Source: Actinomycetota bacterium
Lineage (GTDB): Bacteria > Actinomycetota > Thermoleophilia > UBA2241
Direction: 5' to 3'
Assembly: GCA_003158705.1 (NCBI GenBank)
Contig: PMKX01000217.1
Coordinates: 1 to 12,608, forward strand
Length of the DNA: 12,608 nt
In this document: positions 6,853 to 12,608 of the stretch, one piece after another
Numbering within the stretch: position 1 is the first letter of the stretch
Layout of the letters: each line of letters starts with the position of its first letter
Notes under the pieces: model-generated
What the model saw: the letters and a program-made list of their open reading frames with translations, nothing else
What the model was told of the DNA's origin: nothing
Databases searched by the model: none
Made by a program: the position numbers and the translations under genes

Positions 6853-6880
6853 AGCACAGTGTTTCCTGTGCTAGTATGAT
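6853..6880 (+). promoter_or_regulatory. Inverted repeat and extended -10 promoter of the YCF48-repeat gene
   Basis: AGCACAG (6853-6859) and CTGTGCT (6866-6872) form a perfect 7-bp inverted repeat with a 6-nt gap. Its right arm runs into TGC-TAGTAT (6869-6877), an extended -10, and TATGAT (6875-6880) is an alternative -10. The arrangement suits a dimeric regulator covering the promoter. It lacks a T-run, so it is unlikely to be a terminator of the remnant upstream. No good -35 is seen, consistent with either an extended -10 or an activator. Confidence 0.45.
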
Positions 6881-6924
6881 TGAGCTTGACCGACCCTATT
6901 CGATCCCAGGTAGGAGGGCATGTC

Positions 6925-9609
6925 ATGGGGCGCTTCCGTGTCACTCTGTTCGTGCTCGCATCTGTCCTTGCGCTCGTCACGTCGGTAGCACTGCTGCGGC
7001 CTGCAGTGGCGACCTCGTCTGTCTCCGAGGGCGATGGCGGTTGGGTCTTGCAGCAGCAGCTTCTGGACCAGGGAGATGTCACCGACGTCACCTTCGTTGA
7101 CGCGTCTCACGGCTGGGCAGTGGGCGGCAGCATCATCTCGGTCACGGGCGACGGTGGCGTCACCTGGACAGAGCAGTACTCAGGAGCGTCGGGCGAGCAG
7201 TTGGAGTCCGTCTGCTTTCCTGACGCCAGTCACGGCTGGGCGGTCGGTTCCGACCAGACGGCCAACACGGCCCTCATTCTCGTCACGAGCGACGGCGGCG
7301 TCACTTGGGCAAGGGAAAGCTCCGGAACAGCGGACCATCTCAGTTCGGTCTGCTTCCCCGACAACAGCCACGGCTGGGCAGTGGGATGGCACTACCCAAG
7401 CGACGAGAGCACCGACACGACGGTCGTGGGCACGATCCTGGCCACCTCGGATGGCGGTGCTCACTGGAGCACACAGTATGCGGGTAACAACACGATGCTC
7501 TCAGCCGTCTCCTTCCCTGACGCCAGCCACGGTTGGGTGGTGGGCACTGATCCGGCAGGCGGCGGCCACATTCTGGCCACCTCAGACGGTGGCGCTGCCT
7601 GGAAAGTGCAGAGCTTGGGCACGACGGAAAGTCTCTCGGACGTCTCCTTCCCTGACGCCAGCCACGGCTGCGCGGTGGGCTACCATGGCGCGATTGTCAC
7701 CACCTCGAACGGCGGCGCCACGTGGACGCCGCAGGATTCTGGAACGGCGCTCGATCTTGGGGGCGTCTGCTTCGCCGACGCCAGCCACGGTTGGGCCGTG
7801 GGCGGTGTCGGTGTGTACGATACACATACGGCGAAGGACGGCTCTGTCATCTTGGTGACCGTTGACGGCGGTGCCACGTGGACGCTGCAGAGATCGGGCG
7901 TGGGGGAGCATCTCCAGGCAGTCTCCTTCCCCGATGCCAGCCACGGCTGGGCGGCAGGCGTCACCAACCACCCGGACAGCGGGCTGATGCTTGCCACCTC
8001 AGACGGTGGCGCTGCCTGGAAGGCGCAGAGCTCGGGCAACACGTCGCCTCTTACCGCCGTCTCCTTCCCCGATGCCAGCCACGGGTGGGCAGTGGGCTAC
8101 CATGGCGCGATTGTCGCCACCTCGAACGGCGGCGCCACGTGGACGCCGCAGGATTCGGGAACAACGGTCGATCTTCATGGCGTCTGCTTCGCCGACGCCA
8201 GCCACGGTTGGGTGGTTGGCAGTTCATACGATGCGGCTCACACGGGAGTGTTGAGGTCGGTCATCATGGCGACCGTTGACGGCGGTGCCACGTGGACGCT
8301 GCAGAGATCGGGTGTGGGGGAGTCTCTCCAGGCAGTCACGTTCACCGACGCAACCCATGGGTGGGCGGTCGGCGGAGACGACCAATCCGGTACGGAGGGT
8401 CGAGGCGTCATCGTCGCCACATCGGACGGCGGCGCAACCTGGACGGCACAGAGTTCGCGCACATGGCCATCCTTTTCGGCCGTCAGCTTCCCTGACGCTC
8501 GCCACGGCTGGGTCGAGAGCATCACTATCGACATGAGTAGCGGGGACTCCGTCGATTGGAGGTATTCGGCAGTCATCTTGGCTACCGCCGATGGCGGCGC
8601 CACGTGGGCGCAGCAGTACCTGGACCAGTGGCCGTACAACGAGGAACCGGTGGGCGAGGCAGAGCCGTGGCCCGGACCGGCCTCCGTCACCTTCCCCGAC
8701 ACCAGCCACGGCTGGGCGTGGACTGGCATAGCCTTCCTGGCGACCAGTGACGGCGGCGCCCATTGGACCCGGCTGAACACATACGGCGGGAAGGCCCTTT
8801 TGTTCCTCGACGCGAGCCACGGCTGGGCGGCAGACCAGAACGGTACCATCTCGGCAACCAGCGACGGCGGAGCCACCTGGACGAAGCAGAGTTCGGGCAC
8901 GACGGCGTACCTTACCGCCGTCTCCTTCCCCGACGCCAGCCACGGGTGGGCGGTGGGCAGCGACGGCGTCATCCTCGCCACCCGCACCGGTGGTCGGCCG
9001 GACCGGATACCTCCCACGACCACGATCGGCGGCGCCGACGATCTCTGGCACAACGCGCCGGTAGTGTTGACCCTCTCAGCCACCGACAACCCTGGTGGCT
9101 CCGGCGTCGTGGCCACCTGCTACCAGATCGACGGCGGTCCCTGGGTCGAGGGAACAACCTCCACCATCCCGGCGCCGGCTGATCACTCCTACGACGGCAC
9201 GCACACGGTGAGCTACTATTCCACCGACTTCAGCGGCAACATCGAGCCAGCTAGGAGCGTCACGGTCAAGATCGAGACGACCAAGCCAGTGATCAGCGTC
9301 GCTTACCTGGGCTTCCTGCGTCACCGGGCTCACGCAGGGTGGGGCAACCACACCAGTCGCTTCGGCCTCACCTACCGTATCGACGACAACCTGAGTCCGA
9401 CCGCGATGGTGACTCTCGAGGCACTGAACTGGAGAGGCAAGGTCGTCAAGTCGACCTCTCTGGGCGAGTGCCCGACCGGGGTGCTGCACACCTGCCCTCT
9501 GCAGTTCAATCTCTCGCTGCTCTTCTGCCGCTGGCGGGTCACGGCCACTGACTTGGCCGGCAACACGCAAAGCAGGCTGGCCGACTTCCGGCTGTTCATG
9601 CGTTTCTAG
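6925..9609 (+). CDS. Secreted YCF48/BNR-like repeat protein (14 repeats) with C-terminal beta-sandwich regions
   Basis: An 894-residue exported protein, predicted to form beta-propeller structure outside the cell; function unknown. The ATG at 6925 has AGGAGG 7 bases upstream and starts a signal peptide (residues 1-29, cleavage near RPAVA). Residues about 40-692 hold 14 repeats with core FPDASHGWAVG followed by a TSDGGATWT-type strand and QSSGT-type turn, as in YCF48/Hcf136-like and BNR/sialidase-type repeats. The fifth repeat has Cys (residue 249) in place of the invariant Trp. After a PPTTT linker (about 696) come an Ig/OmpL47-like region (to about 790: ATDNPGGSG, YQIDGG, YYSTDFSGN) and a final beta-rich region ending in a Cys-Arg-Trp motif and RLFMRF. 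No LPXTG, transmembrane tail or S-layer repeats are visible. Repeats 5-7 and 8-10 are a tandem duplication. The plant Hcf136 role in photosystem II assembly should not be transferred. Confidence 0.9.
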   Translation: MGRFRVTLFVLASVLALVTSVALLRPAVATSSVSEGDGGWVLQQQLLDQGDVTDVTFVDASHGWAVGGSIISVTGDGGVTWTEQYSGASGEQLESVCFPDASHGWAVGSDQTANTALILVTSDGGVTWARESSGTADHLSSVCFPDNSHGWAVGWHYPSDESTDTTVVGTILATSDGGAHWSTQYAGNNTMLSAVSFPDASHGWVVGTDPAGGGHILATSDGGAAWKVQSLGTTESLSDVSFPDASHGCAVGYHGAIVTTSNGGATWTPQDSGTALDLGGVCFADASHGWAVGGVGVYDTHTAKDGSVILVTVDGGATWTLQRSGVGEHLQAVSFPDASHGWAAGVTNHPDSGLMLATSDGGAAWKAQSSGNTSPLTAVSFPDASHGWAVGYHGAIVATSNGGATWTPQDSGTTVDLHGVCFADASHGWVVGSSYDAAHTGVLRSVIMATVDGGATWTLQRSGVGESLQAVTFTDATHGWAVGGDDQSGTEGRGVIVATSDGGATWTAQSSRTWPSFSAVSFPDARHGWVESITIDMSSGDSVDWRYSAVILATADGGATWAQQYLDQWPYNEEPVGEAEPWPGPASVTFPDTSHGWAWTGIAFLATSDGGAHWTRLNTYGGKALLFLDASHGWAADQNGTISATSDGGATWTKQSSGTTAYLTAVSFPDASHGWAVGSDGVILATRTGGRPDRIPPTTTIGGADDLWHNAPVVLTLSATDNPGGSGVVATCYQIDGGPWVEGTTSTIPAPADHSYDGTHTVSYYSTDFSGNIEPARSVTVKIETTKPVISVAYLGFLRHRAHAGWGNHTSRFGLTYRIDDNLSPTAMVTLEALNWRGKVVKSTSLGECPTGVLHTCPLQFNLSLLFCRWRVTATDLAGNTQSRLADFRLFMRF
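7581..7923 (+). repeat. Tandem duplication in the YCF48-repeat gene, copy A core
   Basis: This 343-bp stretch matches 7998-8337. The match includes a near-identical run of about 60 bases beginning at 7681 (TACCATGGCGCGATTGTC) and another of about 40 around 7861 (GTTGACGGCGGTGCCACGTG). The offset is 417 bp at the left and 414 at the right, so one codon was lost or gained. It covers about three propeller repeats (5-7). Confidence 0.85.
7998..8337 (+). repeat. Tandem duplication in the YCF48-repeat gene, copy B core
   Basis: This is the second copy of the three-repeat unit, encoding repeats 8-10. It restores Trp at the position where copy A encodes Cys, showing that the substitution arose in copy A or was lost from copy B. 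The reading frame is kept throughout. Confidence 0.85.
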
Positions 9610-9673
9610 CCGGGAGACAGAGCGCAGCGCGACGACCGGAGCTCAGCGCCGAGCGCCGGACGTGCCTGGCGCC

Positions 9674-11068
9674 CTACTTGGCGCCGGAAAGCGCCTCGTG
9701 GATCGACTGTGCCGCCCGACGGCCGGCGCCCATGGCGCTGATCACGGTGGCGGCGCCGGTGACCACGTCGCCGCCGGCCCAGACGCGCCGGCGCGAGGTG
9801 AGGCCGGTCTCCTCGTCGGCGACGATGTTGCCGCGCTTGCCCACCTCGAGGCCCGGCGTCGTCATCGGTATCAGCGGGTTCGGGCTGTTGCCGATGGCGC
9901 ACACGGAAGCGTCCATGCGCATCATGAACTCGGAGCCGGCGACCTCGATGGGCCGGCGCCGGCCGGAGGCGTCGGGCTCGCCGAGCTCCATGCGCCGGCA
10001 CTCGATCTCGGTGAGCCAGCCGCGCTCGTTGCCAATGAGGCGCACGGGCAGGGTGAGGAAGTCGAACATGACGCCCTCCTCCTCGGCGTTCTCGACTTCC
10101 TCGGCGCGCGCCGGCAGCTCGTCGTGGCTGCGGCGGTAGACGATGTGCACCTCGTCGGCGCCCAGGCGTAGGGCCGTGCGCGCCGAGTCCATGGCCACGT
10201 TGCCGCCGCCGAACACGGCCACCCTGGCTGAGCGCTTCAGGGGCGTGTCGAAGGCCGGGAAGCGGAAGCCGCGCATGAGGTTGCAGCGCGTCAGATACTC
10301 GTTGGCCGAATAGACGCCGTTGAGGTTCTCGCCGGGGATGTCCATGAACCACGGCAGCCCAGCTCCGGCGCCCACAAAGACGGCGTCGAAGCTCTCCAGC
10401 AAGGCGTCCATGGTGCGTGTCTTGCCCACCACGAAGTCGAGGCGCAGGTCCACACCCAGGCTGCGCACGTACTGGACCTCACGGCGTACGATCGCCTTGG
10501 GCAGACGGAACTCGGGGATGCCGTAGGTGAGCACCCCGCCCGCCTCGTGCAACGCCTCGAACATGGTGATCTTGTAGCCGCGCAGAGCGAGATCGGCGGC
10601 GACGGTGATGCCCGCCGGCCCCGAGCCGACGATCGCGATGCTACGGCCGTTGAGAGGAGGCAGAGGCGGCGCCTCCGTAGTCTCCTGCGCCGCCTCCCAG
10701 TCTGCCAGGAAGCGCTCCAGGCGACCGATGGCCACCGATTCGCCCTTCTTCCTCAGGATGCACTGCATCTCGCACTGCTCCTCCTGCGGGCAGACGCGTC
10801 CGCAGACGGCCGGCAGCGCGTTGGTCTGCTTGATCGCGCGGATGCCGCCGGCGAAGTCGCCCTCGGTGATGCAATGGATGAAGCCGGGGATGTCGATGCC
10901 CACGGGGCAGCCGCCCACGCAGCCCGGCTTCTTGCAGTCCAGGCAGCGCCCCGCCTCTTCGCGTGCCAGCTCGACCGAGTAGCCCAAGGCCACCTCGTCG
11001 AAGTTGCGCACGCGCTCGAACGGCTCCTGTTTGGGCATCGGCCGTTTGACGAGATCGAGTGGGCTCAC
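9674..11068 (-). CDS. nfnB: NfnB/SudA-type NADPH-binding flavoprotein (GltD-like large subunit)
   Basis: Large subunit of an NADH-dependent reduced ferredoxin:NADP+ oxidoreductase-type complex (also described as sulfide dehydrogenase SudA or homotetrameric glutamate synthase GltA). With NfnA it would couple NADP(H) to ferredoxin and NAD(H). The 464-residue length is usual. Seen: an N-terminal cluster C42-x2-C45-x4-C50-x3-C54-P, a second one C89-x3-C93-x5-C99-x3-C103, FAD motif GSGPAG (148-153), NADPH-binding GGGNVAMD (287-294), and the FAD-closing AGGDVVTGAATVISAMGAG (431-449). The start is a GTG at 11068, fixed by the GGAGGTGA just upstream. It lies 15 bp after nfnA in the same operon. A lone glutamate synthase small subunit is less likely because nfnA is adjacent and no gltB-type large subunit is seen. 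Confidence 0.9.
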   Translation of the reverse strand: MSPLDLVKRPMPKQEPFERVRNFDEVALGYSVELAREEAGRCLDCKKPGCVGGCPVGIDIPGFIHCITEGDFAGGIRAIKQTNALPAVCGRVCPQEEQCEMQCILRKKGESVAIGRLERFLADWEAAQETTEAPPLPPLNGRSIAIVGSGPAGITVAADLALRGYKITMFEALHEAGGVLTYGIPEFRLPKAIVRREVQYVRSLGVDLRLDFVVGKTRTMDALLESFDAVFVGAGAGLPWFMDIPGENLNGVYSANEYLTRCNLMRGFRFPAFDTPLKRSARVAVFGGGNVAMDSARTALRLGADEVHIVYRRSHDELPARAEEVENAEEEGVMFDFLTLPVRLIGNERGWLTEIECRRMELGEPDASGRRRPIEVAGSEFMMRMDASVCAIGNSPNPLIPMTTPGLEVGKRGNIVADEETGLTSRRRVWAGGDVVTGAATVISAMGAGRRAAQSIHEALSGAK

Positions 11069-11072
11069 GTGG

Positions 11073-11080
11073 TCACCTCC
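11073..11080 (-). promoter_or_regulatory. Ribosome binding site deciding the GTG start of nfnB
   Basis: GGAGGTGA lies 4 bases before GTG (11068), a near-perfect match to the anti-Shine-Dalgarno sequence. It sits between the nfnA stop (11086-11084) and the start, and makes the GTG the likely initiation codon rather than the in-frame ATG at residue 11. Confidence 0.8.
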
Positions 11081-11083
11081 CTC

Positions 11084-11917
11084 CTAGAAGTGGGAGCAGC
11101 TGCCGCTGCGATGGAGGGGCTCGACTTCTTCGGCGTTGTAGCTCTCGCGGCGGGCGAGGAACTCCTCCCAGTCCACCTCGTGGCCGTCGAACTCGGGTCC
11201 GTCCACGCAGGCGAACTTGGTCTCCCCCGCCACGGTCAAACGGCACACGCCGCACATGCCGGTGCCGTCGATCATGATGGGGTTCATGCTGACGATGGTC
11301 TTGATGCCCAGAGGCTTCGTCTGCCGCGAGACCTCCATCATCTGGTACGTGCAGCCGTAGGCGATGAGGCGGTCCGGCTTGATCTTCTCGGTGGCCAGGA
11401 TCTCGGCCAGGCGAGTGACGTGGCCCTTGTAGCCGCGGCTCCCGTCGCGGGAGATCACGAGCACGCGTTCGCACACCGTCTTCAGGCGATCCTCCCAATA
11501 GAGCGCGAAGGAGCTGCGCGCCTCGATGAGAGCGAACACGCGGTTGCCCGCCGCCTTCAGGGCGCGGGCGATCGGATAGATGGCGCCGATCCCATAGCAT
11601 CCGCCGACCAGCACGACCGTGCCGAACTTGGCGATCTCGGTCTCGTTGCCGAGGGGGCCGGCGAACGTGGGGATCGTGTCGCCGGCCTTCAGGCGGGCGA
11701 GCTTGGCCGTGGAAGCGCCGACCTGGACGAACAGCGAAGTGACGGTGCCGGCGCTCACGTCCCAGTCGGCGATGGTCAGAGGGATGCGCTCGCCCTGCTC
11801 GTCCGGGCGCAGGATGATGAAGTTGCCCGGCCGGGCAGCCTGGGCCACCTCAGACGCCTCGATGGTGAGCAGGTGCACGTTGGGGACGATCATGCTGCGT
11901 TCAACGACCTTGAACAT
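11084..11917 (-). CDS. nfnA: NfnA/SudB-type FAD and [2Fe-2S] subunit
   Basis: Small subunit of the Nfn/Sud complex: a ferredoxin-NADP reductase fold that binds FAD, NAD(H) and a [2Fe-2S] cluster; in studied NfnAB enzymes one FAD here accepts electrons from NADH. The 277-residue protein shows the FAD motif ERIPLTIAD (43-51), the nucleotide-binding VLVGGCYGIGAIYPIARAL (102-120), and a C-terminal cluster motif IDGTGMCGVCR (216-226) with C222, C225 and C237. D217 lies near the position of an aspartate ligand reported in this family. The start is the ATG at 11917, with GGGAGG about 6 bases upstream; the open frame reaches further upstream but would run through the end of the neighbouring gene. It overlaps that gene by 17 bp and precedes nfnB by 15 bp. 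PyrK is an alternative relative, but the adjacent NfnB rules it out in practice. Confidence 0.92.
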   Translation of the reverse strand: MFKVVERSMIVPNVHLLTIEASEVAQAARPGNFIILRPDEQGERIPLTIADWDVSAGTVTSLFVQVGASTAKLARLKAGDTIPTFAGPLGNETEIAKFGTVVLVGGCYGIGAIYPIARALKAAGNRVFALIEARSSFALYWEDRLKTVCERVLVISRDGSRGYKGHVTRLAEILATEKIKPDRLIAYGCTYQMMEVSRQTKPLGIKTIVSMNPIMIDGTGMCGVCRLTVAGETKFACVDGPEFDGHEVDWEEFLARRESYNAEEVEPLHRSGSCSHF

Positions 11918-12608
11918 GTTCGCCTCCCCGTGCTCGCGAGCGAGCGGCGCCGGCCACAGCGACGCGCGGCGGGCGCGCAGAGCGCGACCGGTCGCCGGCC
12001 GACACGCATATGCGCACGGGCCGCGTCGGCCCGCCCCACAGCTCCAGCCCCGAAGCGTAGACGGCGCCGCGCGGGCAGTCCGGGTCGGGGCGCGCGGCCA
12101 GCACAAGGCGAACGCTGCCTGCCGCGCCGTCGTCGTGGCGCGCGCCGTCCACGTTGATCGTCACGGCGCCGCCCGGCTCCACGCCCAGGCGCGCCATGTC
12201 GTCGGCGTTCATGCGCAACCCTTCCTCCAGATGGAGCTCCGCCAGCCCTTCGACGACGCGAGGCAAGTCGATGCCGCGATGGCGGAACCCCGCATGCTCG
12301 GGGACGAGGAGGAAGCGACCCTTGCCTTCTGGGCTCTCGGCCGCCGTCTCACCGGCGGTTGCGGCGGCCTTGCCGGCGACACGGCCTTTGCCTCGGGCCG
12401 CAGCCATCGGCTTCATGCGCCGCGGCGATCGGTCACCCTCGGCCGGGAAGCCCGGCACCGCGGCGCGGATCGCCGCACGCACGGCGACACCGTCCGCGTA
12501 CTGGAGGTCGGCGTGATCCAGCCGACCGGCAAGATCCGCGAAGATCTTCCAGTCCGGCAGGGCAAACCCATGCACGGCGCCGGCGGGCAGGTCCTCGACA
12601 CGGGCCAG
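11901..12608 (-). CDS. Molybdopterin oxidoreductase (NuoG/formate dehydrogenase-like), C-terminal 235 residues, runs off right edge
   Basis: The frame is open to base 12608, so only the tail is seen. Visible residue numbers: 1-55 contain GFALPDWKIFADLAGRL, a stretch typical of NuoG and related molybdopterin-family subunits just before the C-terminal domain. Residues 56-97 are a basic, Ala-rich, low-complexity linker. Residues 98-203 look like the molybdopterin-dinucleotide-binding beta-barrel (LRMNADDMARLGVEPGG; WGGPTRPVRICVS). Residues 204-235 are an Arg/Ala-rich tail that overlaps the nfnA start by 17 bp, so the genes are translationally coupled. Catalytic residues and N-terminal FeS motifs are outside the window. 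It could be a formate dehydrogenase catalytic subunit feeding NfnAB-like electrons, or a NuoG-like scaffold with no Mo site; the fragment cannot decide. Stop at 11901. Confidence 0.72.
   Translation of the reverse strand: MARVEDLPAGAVHGFALPDWKIFADLAGRLDHADLQYADGVAVRAAIRAAVPGFPAEGDRSPRRMKPMAAARGKGRVAGKAAATAGETAAESPEGKGRFLLVPEHAGFRHRGIDLPRVVEGLAELHLEEGLRMNADDMARLGVEPGGAVTINVDGARHDDGAAGSVRLVLAARPDPDCPRGAVYASGLELWGGPTRPVRICVSAGDRSRSARPPRVAVAGAARSRARGGEHVQGR

Larger units (their letters stand above)
6447..6924. other. Gene-poor interval between divergent genes
   Basis: This interval separates the six-cysteine protein gene (minus) from the YCF48-repeat gene (plus). It holds, from left to right, the 5' region of the minus-strand gene with its palindrome, an unexplained stretch (6490-6606) with a 6-bp inverted repeat GTCGTC/GACGAC at 6598-6615, the gene remnant, and the promoter region of the plus-strand gene. 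No intact gene is supported. Confidence 0.6.

Noticed and set aside
6880..6924. A TTG start for the YCF48-repeat gene 15 codons upstream
   Set aside because: It would start within the -10 region and lacks a ribosome site; the ATG at 6925 has AGGAGG and gives a clean signal peptide.
6925..8997. A CRISPR or other non-coding repeat array
   Set aside because: The repeats keep reading frame, vary in length by whole codons and encode conserved propeller motifs; they are protein repeats.
9610..9673. A bidirectional terminator between the convergent YCF48-repeat and nfnB genes
   Set aside because: The 64 bases contain several short GC-rich inverted repeats but no T- or A-run on either strand, so a specific terminator cannot be supported.
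10547..12157. A 536-codon open frame on the plus strand
   Set aside because: It is antisense to nfnB, nfnA and the Mo-enzyme tail, all of which have clear family motifs.

Overview
The window is GC-rich bacterial DNA with dense, mostly minus-strand genes, strong AGGAGG-type ribosome binding sites and GTG as well as ATG starts. It carries a heterodisulfide-reductase module (hdrCBA), an NfnAB-type flavoprotein pair and a molybdopterin-enzyme C-terminus. It also encodes secreted Ig-like and YCF48-repeat proteins. This set suggests an anaerobe, most likely an uncultivated actinobacterial lineage (for example anaerobic Coriobacteriia-like or related deep Actinomycetota). That taxonomic guess is inference from gene content and codon style only.

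Layout, left to right. (1) 1-2653, minus strand: a tight operon hdrC-hdrB-hdrA; hdrA runs off the left edge. (2) 2654-3024: a gene-free leader/intergenic stretch with a hairpin and a possible terminator. (3) 3025-3498, minus: a small exported Ig-like protein with a CWCH motif at its mature N-terminus. (4) 3719-3794, plus: tRNA-Thr(CGT) with a clear promoter. (5) 3888-6446, minus: a six-cysteine exported protein followed by a membrane sensor ending in an HD-GYP c-di-GMP phosphodiesterase domain. (6) 6447-6924: a gene-poor stretch holding a degraded C-terminal fragment of a YCF48-repeat gene, then an inverted repeat at the promoter of the intact gene. (7) 6925-9609, plus: a secreted protein with 14 YCF48/BNR-like repeats and two C-terminal beta-sandwich regions, with an internal tandem duplication of about 415 bp. 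(8) 9674-12608, minus: molybdopterin oxidoreductase C-terminus (partial), nfnA, nfnB, overlapping or nearly abutting and clearly one operon.

How they fit together: the two ends of the window encode cytoplasmic redox complexes (Hdr and Nfn/Sud-like) of the kinds used for flavin-based electron bifurcation or for balancing ferredoxin, NAD(H) and NADP(H). The middle encodes surface or secreted proteins plus a c-di-GMP signalling protein. I did not find a CRISPR array, a transposase or a phage gene. The most unusual elements are the 3'-end gene remnant next to its intact relative, the recent repeat expansion in the propeller gene, the CWCH secreted protein, and the Mo-enzyme/nfnAB operon.
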